This document shows, one piece after another, positions 36,232 through 45,635 of a stretch of 64,000 nt of DNA. The stretch lies in NCBI RefSeq assembly GCF_003892345.1, contig NZ_RRUE01000002.1, positions 1,656,555 to 1,720,554 of the forward strand. The letters are read 5' to 3'. The notes beneath the pieces are model-generated. The model saw only the letters and a program-made list of their open reading frames with translations, was not told the DNA's origin and did no database searches. The translations under genes and the position numbers were made by a program. The stretch is from Lautropia dentalis. Lineage in GTDB: Bacteria; Pseudomonadota; Gammaproteobacteria; Burkholderiales; Burkholderiaceae_E. The first letter of the stretch is position 1, and each line of letters starts with the position of its first letter.

Positions 36232-37944
36232 ATGAGCACTGAAGTTACCCAGAATCCGGCATCGGAAGACAGTTTTGCCGCCCTGTTCGAGGAGTCCCTC
36301 AAGCGCCAGGAAATGCGGCAGGGGGAGGTGATCACCGCCGAAGTCATCCGGGTCGACCATAACTACGTGGTCGTCAACGCCGGCCTGAAATCGGAAAGCT
36401 ACGTCCCGGTCGAGGAGTTCTACAACGATCGCGGCGAGCTGGAGGTTCAGGAAGGTGATTTTGTATCGGTTGCCATCGACTCGCTCGAAGACGGCTTTGG
36501 CGAAACCCGCCTGTCGCGTGACCGCGCCAAGCGCCTGGCTGCCTGGGTGCAGCTGGAACTCGCCCTGGAGTCCGGCGATCTGGTCACCGGTACGGTCACC
36601 GGCAAGGTCAAGGGCGGCCTGACCGTCATGACCAACGGTATCCGTGCTTTCCTGCCGGGTTCGCTCATCGACACCCGTCCGGTCAAGGACACCACCCCGT
36701 ACGAAGGCAAGACCCTCGAATTCAAGGTCATCAAGCTGGATCGCCGCCGCAACAACGTCGTGCTGTCGCGTCGTGCCGTCATCGAGCTGTCGCAGGGCGA
36801 AGAGCGCGCCAAGCTGCTCGAGACGCTCAGCGAAGGCGCCATCGTCCAGGGCGTGGTCAAGAACATCACCGACTACGGTGCGTTCGTCGACCTGGGTGGC
36901 ATCGATGGTCTGCTGCACATCACCGACATGGCCTGGCGCCGCGTCCGTCATCCGACGGAAGTGCTGCAGGTCGGCCAGGAAATCACTGCCAAGGTGCTCA
37001 AGTTCGACCAGGAGAAAAACCGCGTCTCGCTGGGCATCAAGCAGCTGGGCGAGGATCCGTGGGTCGGCATCAGCCGTCGCTACCCGCAGAACACCCGCAT
37101 GTTCGGCAAGGTCACCAACATCACCGACTACGGTGCGTTCGTCGAGATCGAGCCGGGCATCGAGGGTCTGGTGCACGTGTCCGAAATGGACTGGACCAAC
37201 AAGAACGTCAACCCGAGCAAGGTGGTCAGCCTGGGCGACGAGGTCGAGGTCATGGTTCTGGAGATCGACGAGGACCGTCGCCGCATCTCGCTGGGCATGA
37301 AGCAGACCCACGCCAACCCGTGGCAGGAATTCTCCGAAAACCACCGCCGCAACGACCGTGTCAAGGGTTCCATCAAGTCGATCACCGACTTCGGCGTGTT
37401 CATCGGCCTGCCCGGTGGCATCGACGGTCTGGTGCACCTGTCCGACCTGTCCTGGAACAAGTCGGGTGAAGAAGCCGTGCGCGACTTCAAGAAAGGCGAC
37501 GAAGTGGAAGCCGTGGTGCTGGGCATCGATGTCGAGCGCGAGCGCATCTCGCTGGGCATCAAGCAGCTCGAGGGCGACCCGTTCACCAACTTTGCCTCCA
37601 CCCATGACAAGGGTGCGGTGGTCACCGGCACCGTCACCAGCGTGGATGCCCGTGGCGCCACCATCCAGATCGAGCCGGAAGTCGAAGGCTACCTGCGTGC
37701 CTCCGAAATCTCGCGCGATCGTGTGGAAGACGCCCGCAACCACCTGACCGAAGGCGCCACGGTCGAGTCGATGATCATCAACATCGACCGCAAGAACCGT
37801 TCGATCGCCCTGTCGATCAAGGCACGCGAAAACGCCGATACGGCCGACGCCATGCAGCGCATGGCCGAAAGCTCGGCGGTCAGCGGCACCACCAACCTGG
37901 GTGCCCTGCTGCGTGCCAAGCTGGACAACCAGGATCGTTCCTGA
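36232..37944 (+). CDS. rpsA: 30S ribosomal protein S1
   Basis: A 570-aa protein with six S1 (OB-fold) RNA-binding repeats. The first two bind the ribosome; the later four (each starting with a [26 protein letters not shown] block cut by [12 protein letters not shown]) bind mRNA. The start [23 protein letters not shown] is typical; an upstream open frame adds 62 unlike residues. Codon choice is strongly biased, as expected for a very highly expressed gene. A terminator follows at 38018-38069. Confidence 0.97.
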   Translation: MSTEVTQNPASEDSFAALFEESLKRQEMRQGEVITAEVIRVDHNYVVVNAGLKSESYVPVEEFYNDRGELEVQEGDFVSVAIDSLEDGFGETRLSRDRAKRLAAWVQLELALESGDLVTGTVTGKVKGGLTVMTNGIRAFLPGSLIDTRPVKDTTPYEGKTLEFKVIKLDRRRNNVVLSRRAVIELSQGEERAKLLETLSEGAIVQGVVKNITDYGAFVDLGGIDGLLHITDMAWRRVRHPTEVLQVGQEITAKVLKFDQEKNRVSLGIKQLGEDPWVGISRRYPQNTRMFGKVTNITDYGAFVEIEPGIEGLVHVSEMDWTNKNVNPSKVVSLGDEVEVMVLEIDEDRRRISLGMKQTHANPWQEFSENHRRNDRVKGSIKSITDFGVFIGLPGGIDGLVHLSDLSWNKSGEEAVRDFKKGDEVEAVVLGIDVERERISLGIKQLEGDPFTNFASTHDKGAVVTGTVTSVDARGATIQIEPEVEGYLRASEISRDRVEDARNHLTEGATVESMIINIDRKNRSIALSIKARENADTADAMQRMAESSAVSGTTNLGALLRAKLDNQDRS

Positions 37945-38017
37945 TCGTCCATCGGGTCATCCCCGGATGGCCCACCGTCCGAAGGGGAGGCCAGTGGCCT
38001 TCCCTGGGCCGGCACGG

Positions 38018-38069
38018 CTGCCCGGTCATCCTGCCTTCCAGACGAAGGGCAGGGGGCCGGGCAGTTTTT
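38018..38069 (+). terminator. Intrinsic terminator after rpsA
   Basis: CTGCCCGG (38018-38025) pairs with CCGGGCAG (38057-38064), with an inner CTGCCTT/AAGGGCAG stem, followed by TTTTT. Confidence 0.8.
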
Positions 38070-38091
38070 CTGTGCTTCCTTTATCATAGGG

Positions 38092-38147
38092 CGTGTTATG
38101 GACTCGTTCGTCCCCGCAGAAGCGCTTCCGGGCGTGCAGGACAAGGC
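38092..38147 (+). repeat. Dispersed 56-bp repeat, copy C
   Basis: Runs from CGTGTTATGGACTCGTTCGT to TGCAGGACAAGGC between the rpsA terminator and ihfB. Best match to copy B at 24683-24738 (40 of 56). Confidence 0.6.
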
Positions 38148-38202
38148 GGTCATGCCGCAGCATCCTGGGTGCTTTCACGGGACTCCTTGCTGAATATTCA
38201 AG

Positions 38203-38553
38203 ATGGCAGTGACCGATTCACTCGACGCAGACGACCAGTCGGCACCCGGCACGATGACCAAGTCGGAGCTGATTGCCAAGCTGGCAGAGCGCTTCCCGCA
38301 GCTGGTCGCCAAGGACGCCGAATACGCCGTCCGTACCATCCTCGACGCCATGGCCAGGGCGCTGGCAGACCGCCACCGCATCGAAATCCGTGGCTTTGGC
38401 ACCTTTGCGCTGTCTCACCGCCATTCGCGGATGGGCCGCAACCCCAAATCCGGCGAACCCGTTCCCGTACCGGAAAAGCTGGTTCCCCATTTCAAACCCG
38501 GCAAGCAGTTGCGCGAAAGCGTCGACGGGGCGCTGCACGCGACCGCTTCCTGA
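38203..38553 (+). CDS. ihfB: Integration host factor subunit beta
   Basis: A DNA-bending HU/IHF protein. The core reads [37 protein letters not shown], then [28 protein letters not shown] with the minor-groove Pro, and [13 protein letters not shown]. From the ATG at 38203 it is 116 aa; from the internal ATG at 38254 it is 99 aa and begins exactly where most IhfB proteins do. Neither has a clear Shine-Dalgarno, so the first 17 residues are uncertain. Position after rpsA and before lapA-lapB is the classical one. Confidence 0.92.
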   Translation: MAVTDSLDADDQSAPGTMTKSELIAKLAERFPQLVAKDAEYAVRTILDAMARALADRHRIEIRGFGTFALSHRHSRMGRNPKSGEPVPVPEKLVPHFKPGKQLRESVDGALHATAS

Positions 38554-38572
38554 TTCCTTCGGTCCTTTGCCC

Positions 38573-38899
38573 ATGCACGTGATCGCCTGGCTGCTCAAAA
38601 TCGTCATCTTCATTGCCCTGCTGGGGTTTGCACTGGGCAACACCGAGTCCGTGCACCTCGGCGTGTTCGGCAACCAGGAGCTGGGCCTTGACGGCCCGCT
38701 GGTGGTGTTCCTGCTGCTGTTCTTCCTGTTCGGGCTGCTGGTGGGCTTTCTGTCGGTGGTGCCGCGCAGCATCCGCCAGGGGCGGCAGCTCAAGCGTCTG
38801 CGTCGTGACCTGGCCCGCCTGCAGGAGCAATCCGGCCATGTCTCCGACGATGCCACCCTGCTGGGTGTTTCCTCCGCCGACCGTCTGACGGTACGCTGA
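38573..38899 (+). CDS. lapA: LapA family inner-membrane protein
   Basis: A 108-aa protein with two membrane helices (VIAWLLKIVIFIALLGFALG and PLVVFLLLFFLFGLLVGFLSVV) and a charged, probably coiled C-terminal tail (RQGRQLKRLRRDLARLQEQ). LapA works with LapB in lipopolysaccharide assembly and in control of LpxC stability. It lies 19 bp after ihfB and 4 bp before lapB. Confidence 0.88.
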   Translation: MHVIAWLLKIVIFIALLGFALGNTESVHLGVFGNQELGLDGPLVVFLLLFFLFGLLVGFLSVVPRSIRQGRQLKRLRRDLARLQEQSGHVSDDATLLGVSSADRLTVR

Positions 38900-38903
38900 G
38901 CCC

Positions 38904-40088
38904 ATGGAGTTCGAATACTGGTGGCTGCTGGCCATTCCGCTCGCCTTCGGACTGGGCTGGCTGGCCTCGCGCGGCGAGAAACGTCTGGACGACCAGCCTG
39001 CACCGCTGGGCAATGCCTACTTTCGCGGCGTGAACCTGCTGCTCAACGAGCAGTCCGACAAGGCCATCGATGCCTTCGTCGACGTGGTTCGCATCGAGCC
39101 CGAGGCCAGCGAACTGCATTTTGCGCTGGGTTCGCTGTTCCGGCGTCGGGGCGAGACCGACCGGGCCATTCGCGTGCACCAGAACCTCGTCGACCGTGCC
39201 GATCTCGACGGCCAGACCCGTGCCCATGCGCTGTATGAGCTGGGGCTGGACTTCCTGAAGGCCGGCTTGGTCGACCGCGCCGAAGACAGCTTCAACCGCC
39301 TGCAGGGCACCGAATATGCCGAGGCCGCCTCGCGACAGCGGCTGGAAATCGCCCAGCGCAGCCACGACTGGGAACGCGTCATCGAACTGGCCCGCGCCAC
39401 GCCGCCCGAGCCCGGGTTCGACCCGGCGCTGATCATCGCCCAGGCCTCCTGCGAGCTGGCCATGGCGGCGCTGCGCAGCAAGAAGTTCGAGCAGGCGCAC
39501 CGCTTCGTGCAGCAGGCCCGCGAGGCACGGCCCAATCATCCGCGTCCGCTGATCGTCGAAGGCGAGATCGCCCTGGCGGAAGGGCAGCCTGCCGCGGCCA
39601 TCGAGGTCTGGTCCAGACTGGCCGATGAGCACCCCGAGCAGGTCGAGCGTGTGGTCGATCACTGGCTCAAGGCGGCCGATGCCGTTGGTGGTGCCGACGG
39701 GGTTCGCTTGGCCATCGCCCGCATGCAGCGGCTCGATGTTGCGCAGTCACCCGCCATGCTGCGGGCCATGTCCGAGGCAGTGGCCCGCCTCGATGGCAAG
39801 CCGGCCGCGGCCCAGTGGGTGCGCCAGCTGGTCACCGAGCACCCGACGCTCAACGGGCTGGAGGTGCTGCTGTCGCTCTCGCGCAGCGGCAACCGCACGG
39901 GTGCCACCACCGTCGAAGACCTCGACGAAGACGCCCTGGCCGCTTCGCTGCGCAAGCTCACCCAGCGCATGAGCCACTATGGCTGCCGCATCTGCGGTTT
40001 TCGGGGCCAGCAGTATTACTGGCAGTGCCCGGGCTGTGGCAGCTGGGACAGCTACCAGTCGCGCTCCAGCGAGGAAAGCGTGTCCTGA
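38904..40088 (+). CDS. lapB: Lipopolysaccharide assembly protein LapB (YciM)
   Basis: A 394-aa membrane-anchored TPR protein. One N-terminal helix (YWWLLAIPLAFGLGWLAS) is followed by about nine TPRs (e.g. AIDAFVDVVRIEPEASELHFALGSLFRRRGETDRA). The C-terminus is a rubredoxin-like metal site: CRICGF...WQCPGCGSWDS, four Cys. LapB directs FtsH to degrade LpxC and so limits lipid A synthesis. Length matches E. coli LapB (389). Confidence 0.95.
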   Translation: MEFEYWWLLAIPLAFGLGWLASRGEKRLDDQPAPLGNAYFRGVNLLLNEQSDKAIDAFVDVVRIEPEASELHFALGSLFRRRGETDRAIRVHQNLVDRADLDGQTRAHALYELGLDFLKAGLVDRAEDSFNRLQGTEYAEAASRQRLEIAQRSHDWERVIELARATPPEPGFDPALIIAQASCELAMAALRSKKFEQAHRFVQQAREARPNHPRPLIVEGEIALAEGQPAAAIEVWSRLADEHPEQVERVVDHWLKAADAVGGADGVRLAIARMQRLDVAQSPAMLRAMSEAVARLDGKPAAAQWVRQLVTEHPTLNGLEVLLSLSRSGNRTGATTVEDLDEDALAASLRKLTQRMSHYGCRICGFRGQQYYWQCPGCGSWDSYQSRSSEESVS

Positions 40089-40415
40089 AGGTCTTGTGTC
40101 CTGAAGGACTTCCTTCAAGGTGCATTTTCTGGCAAGGCAACCGCTGCAGAAGCCCTGCGGTCCCTTGATGCCCATGCCCGGATGGCCCAGTGCGTTGCCG
40201 TTTGCCGCCGACAGCGCTGCGCCACTGCCGCCATGGCAGCCTTCTGGCTTCATCCCGATCATGCCCTCAAAAGCGCCCGGAGACCTTTGCAGCGCTCGGG
40301 AAACCTTTGCAGGCTTCCAGGGTATATTTCCCGGGCAGGGCCTCCCTCCTTTGCGTGTGACCTCGCGCACACTTGTCCATCTGGCCGATAGGCAGCCGGC
40401 CGAATCCTTCCTAGC
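40089..40415. other. Intergenic region after lapB with short direct repeats
   Basis: No gene seen. Just after the lapB stop, GTCCTGAAGG occurs twice and the second copy forms a short hairpin with CCTTCAAGG, a possible weak terminator. Further on, ACCTTTGCAG is repeated at ~40281 and ~40303 (22-nt spacing). Confidence 0.4.
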
Positions 40416-41624
40416 ATGGTGTTTCCCCTGCCGGACAACGCCATGCCTGCCACCTCCCACCGTCATCTTCTTCTGCCCCAGTCTTTGCGTCTGTTTTTGC
40501 CCCGGTCCCTGGCCCTGCTGATGATGCTGGCCTGTCTGTGGACCGGCATCTGGCCGTCCGCCGCCCAGGCGTCACCCCGGACCTTGACTCCGGATGCAGA
40601 CCACGCGCAGCCCGACCCGTTTCCGGATGATTACGTCCGGGCGTCCATCCGGCCACCCGATGCCCGTCATGCAAAGTCCGGGGCCGATCCGTTTCCGGAC
40701 GATTCTGCGCAGCCCTCCGTCCGGCCCGTGGATGCCAATCACGCCACGGTCGGGGAGCTGCAGACGCTCCGAGGCGTGGGCCCTGCCATGGCCGAACGGA
40801 TCATCGCCGCCCGCACCGAACGCCCCTTCGACAGCTTCGAGGACTTCGCCAGCCGCGTGCGAGGTGCTGGCCCGAAGCGCCTGCAACAATGGCGGGCAGC
40901 CGGACTGACCTTGCGGTCTGCCTCCTCATCCATCCAGGATGCGATGCATCTTCAGACCGGGAAGGTCCACGCGCCAACACATATACGGGGTGCCCAGGTA
41001 CCAGCCCGGGCAGTGACCTCCGGCCAGAAGGCGCCGGAGAGAGGCTTGCGTGCCATCCCACCGCTCCGGCGGCAGGTATCGGCTGCACCAGCGGGCAAAC
41101 CCTCCGCCACACTGCCATTGGTCGTCCCGGCTGAAACCATCGTGGGTCATCCGGCAGTCGTGTCCCCGGATTCCGGCACCCGCGCCCTGCGCAGGACGGG
41201 CGGCGCCACGAGCGCTTCGCGCAGCACGCATGGCAGCGCCCGTGCCTCACACAGCACGGATCACCCAACCCGCGCCGATCATCACCCAACCCGTGCCCAT
41301 TCCGTTCGCTCCGACACCGAATTGGCCAGCTCCGATGGTGAAGCCACGCATCCCGACAGCCGGCCCTTGCGCCGGATGTCCACTGCCCGAACCCATCGTT
41401 CACACCCATCCGGTCACACAAGTGCCCAGCGCACCTCGATGGCTGCAGGTTGCCAGGGTGCCTCCCGTTCCTGGCGCCAGACCCGGACGGGCAGGGGATC
41501 AGGCCATGGGGGCCGTGCCAGCGGGCAGGTTCGCAGCCGCTCGCCTTCCATGTTCGACGCCCGGCCCCTGTTTGACTGCCAGTCGCTGTTCGACGAACGT
41601 TCCCGCCTTGCGCCGCGTTCGTGA
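40416..41624 (+). CDS. ComEA-like helix-hairpin-helix protein with long basic tail
   Basis: A secreted DNA-binding protein by its domains. A signal peptide (LALLMMLACLWTGIWPSAAQA) is followed by a short duplicated acidic segment (DPFPDDYVRASIRPPDARHA / DPFPDDSAQPSVRPVDANHA). The ComEA HhH core is VDANHATVGELQTLRGVGPAMAERIIAARTERPFDSFEDFASRVRG (~residues 108-153). ComEA binds incoming DNA in the periplasm during transformation. The core usually ends the protein; here ~240 more residues, rich in Arg/Ser/Thr/His and of low complexity, follow. They may be a real tail or a read-through after loss of the original stop. The start could also be the ATG at 40443. Confidence 0.7.
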   Translation: MVFPLPDNAMPATSHRHLLLPQSLRLFLPRSLALLMMLACLWTGIWPSAAQASPRTLTPDADHAQPDPFPDDYVRASIRPPDARHAKSGADPFPDDSAQPSVRPVDANHATVGELQTLRGVGPAMAERIIAARTERPFDSFEDFASRVRGAGPKRLQQWRAAGLTLRSASSSIQDAMHLQTGKVHAPTHIRGAQVPARAVTSGQKAPERGLRAIPPLRRQVSAAPAGKPSATLPLVVPAETIVGHPAVVSPDSGTRALRRTGGATSASRSTHGSARASHSTDHPTRADHHPTRAHSVRSDTELASSDGEATHPDSRPLRRMSTARTHRSHPSGHTSAQRTSMAAGCQGASRSWRQTRTGRGSGHGGRASGQVRSRSPSMFDARPLFDCQSLFDERSRLAPRS

Positions 41625-42081
41625 TCCTTCCTTCATGCCTGCGCCTGTTCCCTGTCAGTGGTACCTCTGCAGCCATGCGGCTGAAGGCCCAGCCAGAGCC
41701 CATGGACGCCCCGTTGCGGCAGAGCGGCGCCAGACAGATTCACAATACGTTCCAGACCGCTCCAGGATACGCTCAGACTGATTCAAAGGTACGCCAGACT
41801 GCTTCAGGACACACGCTCTCAGGGTAAAACCGCTTCGGGAAAAACCCGATTGGTCACATGGCCAATTTCGGGAAAGATGAAGCTTTCCAACCAGCAAGGA
41901 GGATGGCGTTGAACAGGTGGACCAGGGGCAATGGCACATCCCCTTGCTGTCGTGGCGGTATCCGGAACATTCTGGCGACATGGCAGCGAATGAAGGCACG
42001 GAGCACTATATACTTCGCAAATAGTTCCTCTTCCGATCTGTCTGCACCGGTCCCCATGTGCAGCGTCCTGAACGTCACGCT
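41625..42081. other. Regulatory-looking intergenic region upstream of ackA
   Basis: 457 bp with no gene seen. It holds four 22-bp repeats (41724-41811) and an AT-richer stretch (~41990-42030, containing tatatacttcgcaaatag) that may carry the ackA promoter. Confidence 0.45.
41724..41811. repeat. Four tandem 22-bp repeats (iteron-like)
   Basis: Units begin at 41724, 41746, 41768 and 41790 with an exact 22-bp period; loose consensus tacgcycagactgmttcagga. The first unit is the most diverged. Two helical turns per unit suggests binding sites on one face of the DNA. Confidence 0.6.
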
Positions 42082-43335
42082 ATGAGCAAACAACCAGATT
42101 CCGTCTCCCAGGCTTCGGGCCCCAGTGAAGGTTTCATCCTCGTTCTGAACTGCGGCTCCTCCAGCATCAAGTTTGCCCTCTATGACGCAGGCGTGCACCC
42201 GCTGCCCCGCCAGCCGATGTGGAGCGGCCGTGCGGTGGACATCGGAGGCCCCAACACCACCTACGCCGACAGCGAAACCCCGGAAGGGCCGCTGGTCACC
42301 CCGGAGGAGGGCGACCGTACGCCCTACGTGGCTGCGCTCGACTACATCCGTGCCCAGGTTCGCAAGCAGCTGCATGGTCGCACCCTGCTGGGTGTGGTCC
42401 ACCGCGTGGTGCACGGTGGTCCCAAGTACAGTGCGCCCGTGCGCATCGACGAACAGGTGCTGCATGATCTGGAAAGCTACATCCCGCTGGCGCCCCTGCA
42501 TCAGCCCTATGCGCTCGAGGCCATCGCCGCGCTGCTGCACGATCTGCCGGACCTGCCGCAGATCGCCTGTTTCGACACCGCCTTCCACCACACCATGCCC
42601 AAGGTGGAGAAGCAGCTGTCACTGCCGTGGGAACTCTACGAGCGTGGCGTGCGCCGCTACGGTTTCCATGGCCTGTCGTACGAATACATGGCGCTGTCGC
42701 TGCCCGAACAGTATGGCGACATCGCCCGTGGCAAGGTCGTGGTCGCCCACCTGGGCAGCGGGGCGAGCCTCTGCGCCATGGAAAACCTGCAGAGCCAGTC
42801 CACCTCCATGGGCTTTTCTGCGCTGGATGGTCTGATGATGGGCACCCGCCCCGGTGCGCTCGATCCCGGCGCCGTGCTCTACCTCATGGAAATCGAGAAG
42901 CTCAGCGTCAGCGAGGTCACCAACATGCTGTACCGCAAGTCGGGGCTGCTGGGGGTGTCGGGCCTGACGCCCGAGCCAAGGGTGCTGCTGGCACGCGAAA
43001 ACGAGGAAGGCCCGGTGGGCGAGCGTATTCGCGACGCCATGAGCCTGTACGTGCGGCGCGTCATCCGCCAGATCGGTTCACTCGTGGCCATGATGAATGG
43101 CCTGGACATGCTGGTCTTCACCGCCGGCGTGGGCGAGAACAGTGCCGAGATCCGCAGGCGCATCCTCGAAGGCATGAGCTATTTCGGCATCCGGCTGGAC
43201 CAGGAGGCCAACACCCGGAACGGTCCAGTCATTTCCACCCCCGACAGCGCCGTCAAGGTGGTCGTGCAGCCCACCAATGAGGAGTGGGTAGTGGCCCGGC
43301 ACGCTGCCCGCCTGCTGGGGATCGACCCGGAGTGA
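42082..43335 (+). CDS. ackA: Acetate kinase
   Basis: A 417-aa ASKHA-fold kinase converting acetate + ATP to acetyl phosphate + ADP. Visible signatures are ILVLNCGSSSIKFALY at the N-terminus, CFDTAFHHTMP, RYGFHGLSYEY, VVAHLGSGASLCA and MLVFTAGVGENSAEIR. Start chosen at MSKQPDSV; the frame extends 8 codons upstream. No pta or xfp gene is adjacent, so the acetyl-phosphate partner is elsewhere. Its stop overlaps the ubiA start (GTGA). Confidence 0.95.
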   Translation: MSKQPDSVSQASGPSEGFILVLNCGSSSIKFALYDAGVHPLPRQPMWSGRAVDIGGPNTTYADSETPEGPLVTPEEGDRTPYVAALDYIRAQVRKQLHGRTLLGVVHRVVHGGPKYSAPVRIDEQVLHDLESYIPLAPLHQPYALEAIAALLHDLPDLPQIACFDTAFHHTMPKVEKQLSLPWELYERGVRRYGFHGLSYEYMALSLPEQYGDIARGKVVVAHLGSGASLCAMENLQSQSTSMGFSALDGLMMGTRPGALDPGAVLYLMEIEKLSVSEVTNMLYRKSGLLGVSGLTPEPRVLLARENEEGPVGERIRDAMSLYVRRVIRQIGSLVAMMNGLDMLVFTAGVGENSAEIRRRILEGMSYFGIRLDQEANTRNGPVISTPDSAVKVVVQPTNEEWVVARHAARLLGIDPE

Positions 43336-44234
43336 ACACGGCGGCATCCTCTCCGTCCGGCGGGGGACACCACCCCTGCCGGCAGCGGCTGGCGCTCTAT
43401 ATCCGGCTGGTGCGCCTCGACAAGCCCATCGGCATCCTGCTGCTGATCTGGCCCACCCTGTGGGCACTCTTCGTGGCGGCCGATGGCTGGCCGCCGCTCT
43501 ACGCGCTCTTTGCCTTCTGCCTGGGCACCGTGCTGATGCGCTCGGCCGGCTGTGCCATCAACGACTTCGCCGACCGCGATTTCGACGGCTCCGTGGCGCG
43601 CACCGTCAACCGGCCGCTGGCCCGGCGCCAGATCGCTCCATGGGAGGCCGTGGCCGTTTTCGTGGTGCTCAGCCTGCTGGCGCTGCCTCTGGTATTTCCC
43701 TACGGGCCGCTGGTGTGGGGGCTGGCCGTCGTGGCCGCCATCCTGGCCGGCAGCTATCCGTTCTTCAAGCGCTTCTTTGCCATTCCGCAGGCGTATCTGG
43801 GCATTGCCTTTGGCTTTGGCATCCCGATGGGCTATGCCGCGCTCACCGGTTCCGTGCCGCTGTCGGCCTGGATCATGCTGGTGGCCAACATCCTCTGGAC
43901 CATCGCCTACGACACCGAATACGCCATGGTCGACCGCGATGACGACCTCAAGATCGGCATCCGTACCTCGGCCATCACCTTTGGCCGCCACGATGTGCTG
44001 GCGGTGATGGGCTGCTACGGCGCATCGCTGGCGCTGCTGGCCTGGGTTTTTGCCCGCGAGGAGCTCCATCCCGCCTACTGGATCGGCATCGTGCTGGCGG
44101 CCGGTGTTGCCGCCTATCACTACACCCTCATCCGCACCCGTACGCGGGAAGGGTGCTTCCGCGCGTTCAATCACAACAACTGGTTCGGCGCCAGCATTTT
44201 TCTGGGGGTTCTGCTGGGCGTGCTGCTCAAGTGA
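43332..44234 (+). CDS. ubiA: 4-hydroxybenzoate polyprenyltransferase
   Basis: A 300-aa membrane prenyltransferase of ubiquinone synthesis. The two Asp-rich motifs are NDFADRDFDGSVART (~residue 75) and YDTEYAMVDRDDDLKIG (~195); about eight hydrophobic helices are seen, and the C-terminus FNHNNWFGASIFLGVLLG is characteristic. I take the GTG at 43332, which overlaps the ackA stop by 4 bp; no better start lies nearby. The coupling to ackA is unusual. Confidence 0.93.
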   Translation: MNTAASSPSGGGHHPCRQRLALYIRLVRLDKPIGILLLIWPTLWALFVAADGWPPLYALFAFCLGTVLMRSAGCAINDFADRDFDGSVARTVNRPLARRQIAPWEAVAVFVVLSLLALPLVFPYGPLVWGLAVVAAILAGSYPFFKRFFAIPQAYLGIAFGFGIPMGYAALTGSVPLSAWIMLVANILWTIAYDTEYAMVDRDDDLKIGIRTSAITFGRHDVLAVMGCYGASLALLAWVFAREELHPAYWIGIVLAAGVAAYHYTLIRTRTREGCFRAFNHNNWFGASIFLGVLLGVLLK

Positions 44235-44359
44235 GCACGGCAGTGGGTGCACCGCCATGCAGGCACGTATCGGCGGGCGCCTGAACATCGACATCTGGTT
44301 TTGCGATCCCCACGCCCCATGGTCTCCTGTTGCACTTGACTCTTGAAATCGCCGGCTTC

Positions 44360-45496
44360 CTAGGGCGTTCGCCACCAGTGCTTGATCGCCGCCCAGGCCA
44401 TCTCCAGCACCCAGCCCACCGGCGTATTGCCGGTGATCCGACCCGACCCGCCAAAAGGACCGCTGCCGCCGAGGCGCTGGATCCGGTCCATCTGGTGGCG
44501 TTTCTCGCCCAGGTATTCGGCATTGCGTCTGGCGAGGATGAGGGAGGCCCTGAGTTCGCCCGACAGCTTCACCGCTTCGGTCGATGCGTCCAGCGCCGAA
44601 CCATCGGCCCCGCGCCGCTGGGGCATCCCTGGCAGAACGCCACCCGTCCCAGTTTGGCTGGCCCCAGATGCGGTGCCCGGCGCCGCATCGTCCCGTGCAG
44701 AGCTGCGGGCTGTTGCCGCGTCCGGCTGGCGGGCATTGCCGCCCGGCTCGCCATCGGCCGGTACACCACTCACCAGCGCCAGCGTCGCGGCATCGCCGGC
44801 AATCTGCCGCTTCATGCGTTCGCCTTCGAAGCGTTGCAGCGTCTTTGTCATCGCCTCCGGATCCAGCAGCGAAAAGGCGGAGCTGCAATAGGGACAGGCA
44901 TGGTGTCTGCGCAGATCCACGGGGGCCCCGCAACTGCTGCAGTGAATCACCCGCAGCTTGCGCGTCAGCTCATGAATCTCGGCCGGCGTCAGGTGCCGCA
45001 CGAAGCCCTTTTCCACCATGAACGACGGGAAGGTGCTGAAATGCCCGTGCCCCACCGGACAGCGGTGCACCGCGTACAGCCCGTTGATGGTGCGATTGTG
45101 GCCCCGTACCAGCCGCTTTTCGCAGCGGGGGCAGGGCATGTGTTCCCGCAGCGGATGCAGTGGGTGATGCCGGTGGGCATGCAGCGCATGGAACAGCGTC
45201 AGCACACCATCGGGGGAAAGCTTCACGTTCTCCCGCGCATCGAACCAGATGCCATGGCAGTCGAAGCACAGGTCGATGCCGATGGGTTCGCCATACAGCC
45301 CTTCCAGCGTCAGCGTCTGCATGGGCTGGCGGCAGGAGGGGCAGAGCAGGCCGGCTGCGGCCTGCGAACGGGCCGGCTGTACATGGAGACCTGCGGCCTG
45401 TCGTGCCGCAGATGCAGACAACACCGGCCTGGCCGCGCCAGACAAGGGCGCGGGCGCTGTGCGATCAGCAGATGGCGGGCGGCTTCCATGCGTCAT
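44360..45496 (-). CDS. Zinc-ribbon (zf-TFIIB-like) protein
   Basis: A 378-aa cytoplasmic-looking protein with three metal-binding clusters. The zf-TFIIB domain is LLCPSCRQPMQTLTLEGLYGEPIGIDLCFDCHGIWFDARE (~residues 50-90), a CxxC...CxxC pair. A second (PCPRCEKRLV...HRCPVGHG) and a third (IHCSSCGAPVDLRRHHACPYCSSAF) follow. The last 130 residues are low complexity and end in an amphipathic helix (VLEMAWAAIKHWW). Function unknown. The start is uncertain: ATG 45496 or GTG 45544. Confidence 0.72.
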   Translation of the reverse strand: MTHGSRPPSADRTAPAPLSGAARPVLSASAARQAAGLHVQPARSQAAAGLLCPSCRQPMQTLTLEGLYGEPIGIDLCFDCHGIWFDARENVKLSPDGVLTLFHALHAHRHHPLHPLREHMPCPRCEKRLVRGHNRTINGLYAVHRCPVGHGHFSTFPSFMVEKGFVRHLTPAEIHELTRKLRVIHCSSCGAPVDLRRHHACPYCSSAFSLLDPEAMTKTLQRFEGERMKRQIAGDAATLALVSGVPADGEPGGNARQPDAATARSSARDDAAPGTASGASQTGTGGVLPGMPQRRGADGSALDASTEAVKLSGELRASLILARRNAEYLGEKRHQMDRIQRLGGSGPFGGSGRITGNTPVGWVLEMAWAAIKHWWRTP

Positions 45497-45635
45497 TCGC
45501 CCAGCATAGATGGGCAGCCGCTGCCGCTCAAGTGCATTCGTCACGGGTGGCGGACCGGCTGTCCCTGTCTTGCCGCGGCTGGCTCTTCATGTCCGAGGAC
45601 TGCGTGAGAGGGGGCATCCCTCAGGCAGCCCTGAC

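Noticed and set aside
40801..41703. Minus-strand open frame opposite the ComEA-like gene
   Set aside because: It also covers the HhH core, which is clearly coded on the plus strand; Gly/Arg-rich translation without a domain.
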